Shown here: positions 50,959 to 58,892 of the stretch, in pieces | Layout: every line of letters starts with the position of its first letter | Position numbering within the stretch: the first letter of the stretch is position 1 | From: Leifsonia sp. TF02-11 | GTDB taxonomy: Bacteria > Actinomycetota > Actinomycetes > Actinomycetales > Microbacteriaceae | Length of the DNA: 64,000 nt | Direction: 5' to 3' | NCBI RefSeq assembly: GCF_017565305.1 | Contig: NZ_JAGEKP010000007.1 | Span: forward strand, 336,147-400,146 | Program-made: the position numbers and the translations under genes | The notes under the pieces: model-generated | Databases searched by the model: none | Told to the model about the DNA's origin: nothing | Seen by the model: only the letters and a program-made list of their open reading frames with translations

Positions 50959-51561
50959 ATGCGACCGTTCATGACCGACCCGGCGACGCTGGCCTCGCTG
51001 GAGGGCCAGCAGTACGTCGTGCTGAGGCCCGCGGCGGAGGTCGGCGCGTTCTACGCGACGCAGCAGCGCATCCTCCTCGAACGCCTGCCGAGCGGGCTCC
51101 CGCATCCGAACACGGGTCACGTCACTCTGCGCGGGTTCGCCGAGCCCGACCGCGTCGATGCGCTGCGCGACACCGTGCGCTCGTGGGCGGCGGCACTGGA
51201 CCCGATCGAGGTCGCCGTGGAGGCGATCGACGGATTCCCGGCGCCGTTCCAGGTGCTGATCGCGCGACTGCGGCGGTCGCCGGCGCTGACGGCGGCGTAC
51301 GCGTCGCTGACCAGGACGCTGGACGCCACCGACCTCGAGCGGATCGGCGAGCTGGCGCTCGACGACTGGGTCTTCCACCTCTCGCTGGTCTATTGCGCGG
51401 CCCTGTCCGACGACGAGTGGCGTGCGCACCTCGACGCGTCGCGCCGGCCCATCGCGCCCGCTCCGAGCGAGCTGATCTCCGCCGCCGAGTTCGTCTGGTA
51501 CAGCGGCGGCGCCGAGCACAGCGAGATCGTTCCGCTCGGCCCGGCCTCGCCGCTCGCCTGA
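50959..51561 (+). CDS. 2'-5' RNA ligase superfamily protein
   Basis: A 200-residue protein with the two His-x-Thr/Ser motifs of the 2H phosphoesterase fold: HVTLRGF (about residue 54) and FHLSLVY (about residue 136). Bacterial members act on cyclic phosphodiesters in RNA or nucleotides. The role here is unknown. It converges on the phosphoesterase gene. Confidence 0.82.
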   Translation: MRPFMTDPATLASLEGQQYVVLRPAAEVGAFYATQQRILLERLPSGLPHPNTGHVTLRGFAEPDRVDALRDTVRSWAAALDPIEVAVEAIDGFPAPFQVLIARLRRSPALTAAYASLTRTLDATDLERIGELALDDWVFHLSLVYCAALSDDEWRAHLDASRRPIAPAPSELISAAEFVWYSGGAEHSEIVPLGPASPLA

Positions 51562-51573
51562 CGCGCGTACCCG

Positions 51574-52761
51574 TCACGCCGGCGGCGCGACCGGCGCCTT
51601 CGGCGGCTTCGGGTTCACCTTCCCGTCGATCGGTGCGGGTACCGTGCTGCCGTCCAGGGTCACGAGCGGAGGCAGCGGCCGGCCGAGCGGTCCCGGCCAG
51701 GGGGCGGGAGCGACGGGCGTCGGCCGCGGGATCGGGGCGACCGGCTGCACGACCGTGCTCCCTGGCGCCGGCGGCACCGGGCGCCCGAGCCCCGGCTGCA
51801 CCAGGTGGGCGAGCGAGGGCGCGTCGTCGACGCGCGGCACCCCGAACGTCCCGAGCCCGAGGAGGTCGCAGATCGTCTTCGGGATCGATGCGTGCGAGTG
51901 CCACTCCGGGTCGATCGCCTGCGTCACGGCACCGCCGAACATCAGCAGCGGGATGCGGGAGCCGCCGATGATCGGGAACCCGTCCGGGTGCAGGGCGTCC
52001 GGCACGGTCTCGATCGCGGGCGTCGGCACCGAGTCGGCGTAGCCGCCCCAGTCGTCCCAGGTGAGGATGAAGACGGTCTCGTCCCAGCCTCCGCCGTCGA
52101 TGACCGCCTGGACGCGCTGCCACACGAGCCCCTGGCCCTTGGCGATGTAGTCGGGGGCGCTGGTCGCGGGCGGATGCTCGTCGTAGCCGGCCGGCGACCA
52201 GACGTAGCAGACCTCTGGCAGCGTACCGCCCTTCGCCATCGGGATGAACTGCGACGGCGGGTGCACGTCGTCGGTGCCCGGCGGCGTCGAGAGCGACGTG
52301 TAGAACTTGACCGGATAGCCGTCCTGGTCGGGGAACGCGCCCCAGCTGACGCCGGCCTTCTGGGCGACGCTGAAGATCGACGGGAGGTCCCACACCGGGT
52401 GCGTCCCGACGAACGGCGGGTTCTTGAGCGTCGGCATCTGTCCGCCGACGGCGAGCATGTGGCCCGGCGTGGAGTTGGAGCCGGAGCCGAAGTGGTGGTC
52501 GCTGAACACGAACGTCTTGGCGAGCCAGCTGTAGTAGGGGATGACCTGGTCGTTGTCGAGCTGCATCGGCTCGGCGGGATAGTCGCCCATCGCGTAGTGC
52601 ACCCAGGCGTTGCGGTCGTGCGGCTGGTCGAAATCGGGGGCGGTGGTGCGCAGCGGCCCGGTGTTCGCGACCTGCGCTCCCCACTCCGACAGGGTCGGGA
52701 AGTAGAAGTCGGTGGTCTTGTTCTCCTGCAGGAAGGCGATGACGCGCTTCACGGCTGCCAT
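51574..52761 (-). CDS. Alkaline phosphatase-superfamily phosphoesterase (phospholipase C-like)
   Basis: A 395-residue protein of the PF04185 type. Its N-terminus AAVKRVIAFLQENKTTDFYFPTLSEWG carries the metal-binding ENxTxDxYF variant; GSGSNSTPGHMLAVGG and ILTWDDWGGYAD are further landmarks. There is no signal peptide in the chosen frame although most relatives are exported. Residues about 320-395 are a Pro-rich tail (PVPPAPGSTVVQPVAPIPRP). It lies 67 bases downstream of a second, secreted phosphoesterase. Confidence 0.82.
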   Translation of the reverse strand: MAAVKRVIAFLQENKTTDFYFPTLSEWGAQVANTGPLRTTAPDFDQPHDRNAWVHYAMGDYPAEPMQLDNDQVIPYYSWLAKTFVFSDHHFGSGSNSTPGHMLAVGGQMPTLKNPPFVGTHPVWDLPSIFSVAQKAGVSWGAFPDQDGYPVKFYTSLSTPPGTDDVHPPSQFIPMAKGGTLPEVCYVWSPAGYDEHPPATSAPDYIAKGQGLVWQRVQAVIDGGGWDETVFILTWDDWGGYADSVPTPAIETVPDALHPDGFPIIGGSRIPLLMFGGAVTQAIDPEWHSHASIPKTICDLLGLGTFGVPRVDDAPSLAHLVQPGLGRPVPPAPGSTVVQPVAPIPRPTPVAPAPWPGPLGRPLPPLVTLDGSTVPAPIDGKVNPKPPKAPVAPPA

Positions 52762-52828
52762 GACACCAACGAAGCACCTCCGCGCCGCGGGCGCCAGTAC
52801 CGTGTCGGGATTCGCAGGGTCAGGACGC

Positions 52829-53794
52829 TCACTTCAGCAGCGGCGTCATCGCCGTCGCCGCGGCGTCCTCCCCGGTGAGCGGATTCAGCCCCCACGCCTC
52901 CTCGACGGTGCGCAGCAGCGAGTAGTGCGTGTACGGCTCGTCAGAGACGGTCTGCGCGCGGGCGGCGGGGCCGGCGAACAGGCAGGCGACCGTGTTGTCC
53001 GACGCGTCGCCCTCGTCGAACGTGACGACGAGGAGCGACCGCTGCGTGGTGAAGGCGGGGGAGGCGAGGATCCGGGGGACGTTCGCGCGCAGCCAGGCGT
53101 CACCGGTCGCGACGGAGCAGTCGTGCATGTCGTTGCAGAGGTTGGGGCTGATGAAGGCGAAGTCCGGCAGCGTCGTCGCCGACGCGAGGTCGGTGGCGAA
53201 CTGCGTGTACGGCACGTCGTGCGACGCGCAGTACGCCGGCCGGGCGGTCACGCTCGGAAAGTAGAGGAACGGATTGTGCTTCACCGCGTACAGCGACGTG
53301 TTCGTGGTCGTGCACGGCGCCGGCATGCTCTCCGCGTACAGCTTCCATGACCGTCCCGCCCGGTCGAGTTCTGCCGCGAGGTTGGGGCCGGTGACCAGGC
53401 AGGAGCCGCCTGGCGGGTTGCAGTCGGTCGTGATGCCTCCCGTGGTCCCGCTGGTGAGCGCCAGGTAGTTCGGGAGGCTCGGGTGCGTGACCGCGGAGTA
53501 GCGCGTCGCCAGCGCGCCGGAGCGGGCCAGCTGGTTCAGGTAGGGGGCGTCAGGGTCGCCGATGATCGCGGTCGCGGGTTTGTTCTCCTCGACGATGACC
53601 ACGATGTGCTGGAGGCCGGATGACGACGCGGTCGCCCCCGGCGGCGCCGGCGCGGTCGCGCGTGGCGCACTCTGCGCGCTCCGCGCACCCGTGCCGGTGC
53701 CCGGCGCCGACGCGCCGGCCGTGCACCCCGCGAGCGCGAGCGCGATCGCCGCGGCACCCGCCGCCGCCCGCACTCCGCGCATCCGCCCGCCCAT
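52829..53794 (-). CDS. Secreted phosphoesterase-family lipoprotein (acid phosphatase-like)
   Basis: A 321-residue exported protein: signal peptide with lipobox LALAGC (Cys24), an Ala/Ser/Thr/Pro linker to about residue 60, then the PF04185 domain beginning LQHIVVIVEENKPATAIIGDPDAPYLNQLA. Further motifs are THPSLPNYLALTSG, FISPNLCNDMHDC and LLVVTFDEGDASDN. Such enzymes hydrolyse phosphate esters or phospholipids outside the cell. It is probably co-transcribed with the gene at 51574. Confidence 0.85.
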   Translation of the reverse strand: MGGRMRGVRAAAGAAAIALALAGCTAGASAPGTGTGARSAQSAPRATAPAPPGATASSSGLQHIVVIVEENKPATAIIGDPDAPYLNQLARSGALATRYSAVTHPSLPNYLALTSGTTGGITTDCNPPGGSCLVTGPNLAAELDRAGRSWKLYAESMPAPCTTTNTSLYAVKHNPFLYFPSVTARPAYCASHDVPYTQFATDLASATTLPDFAFISPNLCNDMHDCSVATGDAWLRANVPRILASPAFTTQRSLLVVTFDEGDASDNTVACLFAGPAARAQTVSDEPYTHYSLLRTVEEAWGLNPLTGEDAAATAMTPLLK

Positions 53795-53819
53795 GCCAGC
53801 ACAGTAGCCCCGCTGCGGG

Positions 53820-53885
53820 CCGCCGAGACGTGAGTAGTCGCCGGGATGCCCTCACGGATTCCGGAGATCGCTCACGTCTCGGCGG
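53820..53885 (-). terminator. Long inverted repeat downstream of lacI
   Basis: CCGCCGAGACGTGAG (53820-53834) and CTCACGTCTCGGCGG (53871-53885) are perfect 15-base arms around a 36-base loop that itself contains a CCTCACGG and a TCCGGAGA element. It abuts the lacI stop codon. Confidence 0.6.
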
Positions 53886-54992
53886 TTAGAGGAGGGGTCC
53901 CTCGCAGCTTTCGCGGAGGAGGACCGTCACGGGGAGTTCCGCGTTGGTCGGGGCCAGGTCGGGGGCGTTGAGCCTCGCGACCATCGCGCGCACGGCGGCG
54001 CGCCCCAGCTCCAGCATCGGCTGGCGGACGGTGGTCAGGCGCGGCGTCGACCGGGTCCCGTCGTCGATGCCGTCGAAGCCGGTGACGATGACGTCGTCCG
54101 GCACCCGGAGGCCCGCGGCGCCGAGGGCGTCGAGCACGCCGAGCGCCATCTGGTCGTTGGCGCAGACGAGGGCGCGGGGGAGGCGGCCGCCGGCGATCAG
54201 GTCGGCGGCGACGACCCTGGCGCGTTCGCGCGAGAACTCGCCGTGCAGCACCGGCAGCGCCGTCGGGTTGATTCCGCGGCCCTCCAGGGCCTCGGCGAAG
54301 CCGCCGTAGCGCTCGGCGTCGTCGGGGGAGTCGAACGGGCCGGTGAGGTACATCGGGTCGCGGATGCCGTGGGCGTCGATCAGGTGCTCGGTGAGCGCGC
54401 GCATGCCCTCCCGGTTGCGCACGGTGATGTGGTCGAAGTCGTCGCCGCTGCGCTGGCCGGCCAGATAGACGACCGGGATGCTGTCGCCGATCCGCTTGAG
54501 GACGTCGTGCGGTGCGCTCTGCGCGATGACCGCCAGACCGTCCACCTTGCCGGCGAGGTCGCTCAGGGCGATCTCCAACGATTCCGGGGACCGCCCGCGC
54601 CCCACGCTGATCATCAGCGAGAAGCCCTGGCGCCACGCCTCGAGTTCACAGCCGCGGAGCACGGCCTCGAAGTACAGATCGGCGCCCAGTCGCTGGCCGG
54701 GTCGCGGGGGATCGAGGCGCACTTCGACGGGATGGTCGACGTCGATCGCGGGGTCGCTCAGGTCTTCGACAGCGTCGACGCCGGGGAGGAACAGCCCGAG
54801 CACCCCCGTTCGGCGCGAGGCGAGGCCGCGTGCGCTGCCGCTCGGGACGTAACGCAGCTCGCGCACAGCGGCGAGGACGCGCTCTTGAGTGGAAGCGCGT
54901 ACATCCTCGGGTCGCGTGAGCACACGTGAGACCGTAGCGATCGAGACGCCGGCGTGCGCTGCGACATCATACACCGTGGGCTTTCCTGCCAC
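53886..54992 (-). CDS. LacI family transcriptional regulator (beta-glucoside operon)
   Basis: A 368-residue protein. GTG 54992 opens VAGKPTVYDVAAHAGVSIATVSRVL with GGGGG upstream and was chosen over a start 17 codons earlier. The hinge region is unusual: an insertion of about 30 residues (about 75-105, LSDPAIDVDHPVEVRLDPPRPGQRLGAD) follows the first sensor strand. The end VPDDVIVTGFDGIDDGTRSTPRLTTVRQP is normal. It is divergent from an importer/GH1 operon, and an operator-like palindrome lies in that promoter. Confidence 0.9.
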   Translation of the reverse strand: MAGKPTVYDVAAHAGVSIATVSRVLTRPEDVRASTQERVLAAVRELRYVPSGSARGLASRRTGVLGLFLPGVDAVEDLSDPAIDVDHPVEVRLDPPRPGQRLGADLYFEAVLRGCELEAWRQGFSLMISVGRGRSPESLEIALSDLAGKVDGLAVIAQSAPHDVLKRIGDSIPVVYLAGQRSGDDFDHITVRNREGMRALTEHLIDAHGIRDPMYLTGPFDSPDDAERYGGFAEALEGRGINPTALPVLHGEFSRERARVVAADLIAGGRLPRALVCANDQMALGVLDALGAAGLRVPDDVIVTGFDGIDDGTRSTPRLTTVRQPMLELGRAAVRAMVARLNAPDLAPTNAELPVTVLLRESCEGPLL

Positions 54993-55068
54993 TTTTCCCC
55001 CGAATTCTTCCGCGAATGGGTGGACTTGATCACATTCTGGCATGTGGAACCATCTTTTGGGGGAGGGG

Positions 55069-55097
55069 TTGAAAGACGTTTCGTATGCGCTTACAGT
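55069..55097 (+). promoter_or_regulatory. Promoter of the beta-glucoside importer operon with LacI-type site
   Basis: TTGAAA (55069-55074) and TACAGT (55092-55097) are spaced by 17 bases. The spacer and -10 contain GTATGCGCTTAC (55083-55094), a 12-base palindrome with 10 matches and the central GCGC typical of LacI operators. Confidence 0.6.
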
Positions 55098-55199
55098 GGG
55101 TCCCGCTCACCGGTTCGGCCACTCCGACCGAAACCGAGCACAGCCTCACCGCCCGAGTGCGGAGCACCTCGTCATCGTCGACTGAAGGGACCCCTTGCG

Positions 55200-56861
55200 A
55201 TGAACAAGCCAAGAACGCGCCTCCGGCGTTCACTCGTCGCTATCGCCGCCGCCGCGTCACTGCTGGCGATGAGCGCGTGCAGCATCCAGACCTCCGGCTC
55301 CAACGGATCCGGCAGCTCGGGGGCCAGTGGCTCCCTGCTCTTCGGCGCGGACGGCGGCAACCCGACGTTTGTGCGCAACTTCAACCCGTTCGCGCCGACC
55401 GCCCGCACCGGCGCGCACTACATGTACGAGCCGCTGCAGGTGGTCAACGCCATCGACGGCAAGGCCACCCCGTTCCTCGCGACCGGCGACAAGGTCGTCG
55501 ACCCTAAGACGATCGAGTACACGATCCGCTCGGGCGTGGACTGGTCCGACGGCACGCCGTTCACCCCGGCCGACGTCGTCTACACGTTCGACCTGCTCAA
55601 GAAGACGCCGGCGCTCGACCTGCTCGGGCAGTGGCAGAACATCGACACGATCAGCTCCTCGGGCAGCACCGTCACGTTCCACCTGAAGGGCCCGAACGTG
55701 CCCGCGGCGACCATCATCGACCAGCAGATCATCGTTCCTGAGCACATCTGGAAGACCGTGAAGGACCCGGTGACCTGGACGAACGAGAAGCCGGTCGCCA
55801 CCGGACCGTACGTGGTCGGCGACTTCGCGCCGAACCAGTACACGATGGTCAAGAACACCAAGTACTGGCAGGCCGACAAGGTCGCGGCCGAGAAGCTGGT
55901 GCTTCCGGCCTCCAACACCAGCCTCCAGATCGTCAAGGGCGGCTACGACTGGGCATACTCGTTCATCGACAACGTGGACAAGACCTGGGTCGGCGCGAAC
56001 AAGCAGCACAACAAGTACTGGTTCCCGCCCGGCGGCACCATCTCGCTGATCCCCAACCTCACCAAGGCGCCGTTCAACAACGTGGACTTCCGTGCGGGCC
56101 TGGCGGCCGCTCTCGATCGGGACAAGATCGCCAACGACGCCGAGCAGGGCTACGTGAAGGCCGCAGGCCAGAACGGCCTGCTGCTGCCGAACGCGCAGTC
56201 GTGGCTCAACCCCTCCCTGCCCGACCAGGGCATGATCGCGCAGGACACGCAGAAGGCGCTGCAGTCGTTCGAGAAGGCCGGCTACACCCAGCAGGGCGGC
56301 AAGCTCGTCGACGGCTCCGGCCAGCAGCTGCAGCTCACGATCACCACGCCGAACGGCTACACCGACTGGCTGCGCGGCGTGCAGGCAGTGCAGTCGCAGC
56401 TGCAGGCCATCGGGATCGCGGTGACGATCGACCAGCCGCAGCCGGCCGCGTACACCCAGGCACAGAACAACGGCGACTTCCAGCTCCTGATGGGGGCGTT
56501 CGGCGGCGCGGGCAGCGTCTACCAGGACTTCAACACCCTGATGAGCAGCCAGTTCGTCAAGCCGATCGGCACCGCGGCGTCCGGCAACTTCGAGCGATTC
56601 AGCAGCCCTCAGGCGGACGCCCTGCTCGAGCAGATGCGCTCGGCCACCTCCGACAGCGACCAGAAGAAGATCGCCGGCCAGCTGCAGGAGGTCATGTACA
56701 ACCAGCTGCCCGTCATCAGCCTGTTCTACGGCGGCCTCTGGGGCCTGTTCAGCGACAAGAGCTTCACCGGCTGGCCGAGCGAGAGCGACCCGTACGCGAC
56801 CCCGGCCACCTGGACGGAGAACTCGCTGCTGATCCTCACCCACCTCACGAAGGCGAAGTGA
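55200..56861 (+). CDS. ABC transporter substrate-binding lipoprotein, family 5 (oligosaccharide type)
   Basis: A 553-residue lipoprotein with lipobox AMSAC (Cys27). The mature domain has the family-5 features IEYTIRSGVDWSDGTPFTPADVVYTFDLLKK and YEPLQVV. Family 5 includes peptide-binding proteins and cello-oligosaccharide-binding proteins; the opening NPTFVRNFNPFAP and the linked GH1 gene favour the latter. A 14-bp stem-loop follows the stop. Confidence 0.9.
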   Translation: MNKPRTRLRRSLVAIAAAASLLAMSACSIQTSGSNGSGSSGASGSLLFGADGGNPTFVRNFNPFAPTARTGAHYMYEPLQVVNAIDGKATPFLATGDKVVDPKTIEYTIRSGVDWSDGTPFTPADVVYTFDLLKKTPALDLLGQWQNIDTISSSGSTVTFHLKGPNVPAATIIDQQIIVPEHIWKTVKDPVTWTNEKPVATGPYVVGDFAPNQYTMVKNTKYWQADKVAAEKLVLPASNTSLQIVKGGYDWAYSFIDNVDKTWVGANKQHNKYWFPPGGTISLIPNLTKAPFNNVDFRAGLAAALDRDKIANDAEQGYVKAAGQNGLLLPNAQSWLNPSLPDQGMIAQDTQKALQSFEKAGYTQQGGKLVDGSGQQLQLTITTPNGYTDWLRGVQAVQSQLQAIGIAVTIDQPQPAAYTQAQNNGDFQLLMGAFGGAGSVYQDFNTLMSSQFVKPIGTAASGNFERFSSPQADALLEQMRSATSDSDQKKIAGQLQEVMYNQLPVISLFYGGLWGLFSDKSFTGWPSESDPYATPATWTENSLLILTHLTKAK

Positions 56862-56866
56862 GCGGA

Positions 56867-56898
56867 GGCCGGTCGCGGGTGACCACCCGCGACCGGCC
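56867..56898 (+). other. Intra-operon stem-loop between binding protein and permease
   Basis: GGCCGGTCGCGGGT (56867-56880) and ACCCGCGACCGGCC (56885-56898) make a perfect 14-bp stem with a GACC loop, five bases after the binding-protein stop. Its position matches that of the stem-loop at 11202. Confidence 0.75.
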
Positions 56899-56949
56899 CC
56901 GCTCCCACCGCACCGACCGACCACATCGACCACAGCGAAAGGAGGCGTC

Positions 56950-57930
56950 GTGCGCTACCTGCTGGGCAAGCTGGGACTCTTCGTCCTCACGCTCTGGGCC
57001 GCCATCACGGTCAACTTCATCCTGCCGCGCCTGATGCCGGGCTCGCCCGCCGACGCGGCGATCGCCAAGCTCAGCCAGAACGGCCCGGTGTCCCCGGCGA
57101 TGCGCACCTCCATCGAGGCCCAGCTCGGCGTGCCGACCGGCAGCCTCTGGGACCAGTACGTGACGTACCTCGGCCAGATCGTCCACTTCGACTTCGGGCC
57201 GTCGTTCAGCTACTTCCCGCAGTCGGTGTCCAGCCTGATCGGGGCGGCGCTGCCGTGGACGCTCGTGCTCGTCGGCACCGTGACGATCCTCGCCTTCGTG
57301 CTGGGCACCCTGCTCGGCGTGCTGGCGGCCTGGAAGCGCGGCACGGCCCTCGACACCATCCCGACCGTCGGCGGCCAGTTCCTCTCCGCGTTCCCGTACT
57401 TCTGGATCGCGCTGCTGCTGCTCTTCTTCTTCGGCTACGTGGCCGGCTGGTTCCCGACCAGCGGCGCGTACTCGCAGACCGCGACGCCGAACTGGAGCTG
57501 GAGCTTCTTCGCCGACGCGGTGTACCACGGCATCCTGCCCGGCCTCACGATCCTGCTGACCGCGTTCGGAGGCTGGATCATCGGCATGCGCAACACGATG
57601 GTCAACACGCTCGGCGAGGACTACGTGACGTTCGCGGAGGCCAACGGCCTGCGCACGCGCACCGTCGCCCTCCGCTACGCGGCCCGCAACGCGCTCCTGC
57701 CCCAATTCACCTCGTTCGGCATGGTGCTGGGCGGCGTGGTCGGCGGATCGCTGCTCGTGGAGACCGTCTTCGCCTATCCGGGCGTCGGCCTCCTGCTCTT
57801 CCACGCGGTGACCAACCAGGACTACCCGCTGATGCAGGCGCTGTTCCTCATCATCACGGTGAGCGTCCTGATCGCGAACTTCCTCGTGGACATCCTGTAC
57901 GGCGTGCTCGACCCGAGGACCAGACGATGA
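56950..57930 (+). CDS. ABC transporter permease (DppB/OppB-like)
   Basis: A 326-residue membrane protein starting at GTG 56950 behind AAAGGAGG. The N-terminus MRYLLGKLGLFVLTLWAAITVNFILPRLMPGSP is typical of DppB-type permeases, and the EAA-like loop is FAEANGLRTRTVALRYAARNALLPQ. Six helices are visible. It overlaps the next permease by four bases. Confidence 0.92.
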   Translation: MRYLLGKLGLFVLTLWAAITVNFILPRLMPGSPADAAIAKLSQNGPVSPAMRTSIEAQLGVPTGSLWDQYVTYLGQIVHFDFGPSFSYFPQSVSSLIGAALPWTLVLVGTVTILAFVLGTLLGVLAAWKRGTALDTIPTVGGQFLSAFPYFWIALLLLFFFGYVAGWFPTSGAYSQTATPNWSWSFFADAVYHGILPGLTILLTAFGGWIIGMRNTMVNTLGEDYVTFAEANGLRTRTVALRYAARNALLPQFTSFGMVLGGVVGGSLLVETVFAYPGVGLLLFHAVTNQDYPLMQALFLIITVSVLIANFLVDILYGVLDPRTRR

Positions 57931-58892
57931 CGCAGAAGGAGCCGACGATGACGCAGCCACCGAGCACGACCTCCGTGCGTGCGACCGAGGTCGCCGCCGC
58001 CTCGGCCGGCGAGCAGAAGGGCTGGAACCCGCTGCGCGTCGTCGGGCGCGCCTTCGGGACGGTCTGGTCGGAGCCGAAGGCGCGCTTCGGGATCGTCCTG
58101 CTCGCGCTGTTCATCCTGATGGCGATCTTCGCTCCGCTGCTCGCGCCGTACGACCCGCACGACACGTCGTTCCCGCACAGTCAGGACGGCAGCGCCGCGC
58201 ACTGGCTCGGCACGACGGCCGTCGGCCAGGACGTGCTCTCGCAGCTGATCTGGGGCTCCCGGATCTCGGTGTCGGTGGCGTTGGTCGCCGGTCTGCTCAG
58301 CACGATCGTCGCCGTCGTCGTCGGTCTCAGCTGGGGCTACGTCCGCGCGTTCTGGGGCGAGGGCGTCGGCTTCGTGGTCAACCTCTTCCTGGTCATCCCG
58401 TCGCTTCCGCTGATGATCGTGATCGCGGCGTACCTGCACAACGGCGGGATCGGCGTCATCGTGCTCGTGGTCGTGGTGACCGGCTGGGCGTGGGGTGCCA
58501 GGGTGCTGCGCTCGCAGACCCAGACCCTCCGCTCGCGCGACTTCGTCACGGCGGCGAAGTTCAGCGGCGAGAGCGCGAACCGGATCGTATTCCGCGAGAT
58601 CCTGCCCAACATGACATCGCTGATCGTCGCGAGCTTCTTCGGCGCGGCGACCGCGGCCATCCTGGCGGAGGCCGGCCTGGAGTTCCTTGGTCTCGGCGAC
58701 CCGAACACGGTGAGCTGGGGAACGATGCTCTTCTGGGCGCAGAACAGCAACGTCCTGCTCACCGGCCAGTGGGTGCAGCTGTTCGCGCCCGGCTTCATGA
58801 TCGCGCTGTTCGCCGTCTCCATGACGTTCATCAACTTCGGGGTCGACGGGCTGAGCAATCCCCGTCTGCGCGAGAGGAAGGCGGCGCGATGA
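57927..58892 (+). CDS. ABC transporter permease (DppC/OppC-like)
   Basis: A 321-residue membrane protein. The first ATG (57927) overlaps the previous stop; the ATG at 57948 has a better ribosome site (AAGGAG) and may be the true start. DppC features are APLLAPYDPHDTSF, HWLGTTAVGQDVLSQLIWGSRISVSVAL and the loop FVTAAKFSGESANRIVFREILPNM. It overlaps the ATPase gene by four bases. Confidence 0.92.
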   Translation: MTQKEPTMTQPPSTTSVRATEVAAASAGEQKGWNPLRVVGRAFGTVWSEPKARFGIVLLALFILMAIFAPLLAPYDPHDTSFPHSQDGSAAHWLGTTAVGQDVLSQLIWGSRISVSVALVAGLLSTIVAVVVGLSWGYVRAFWGEGVGFVVNLFLVIPSLPLMIVIAAYLHNGGIGVIVLVVVVTGWAWGARVLRSQTQTLRSRDFVTAAKFSGESANRIVFREILPNMTSLIVASFFGAATAAILAEAGLEFLGLGDPNTVSWGTMLFWAQNSNVLLTGQWVQLFAPGFMIALFAVSMTFINFGVDGLSNPRLRERKAAR

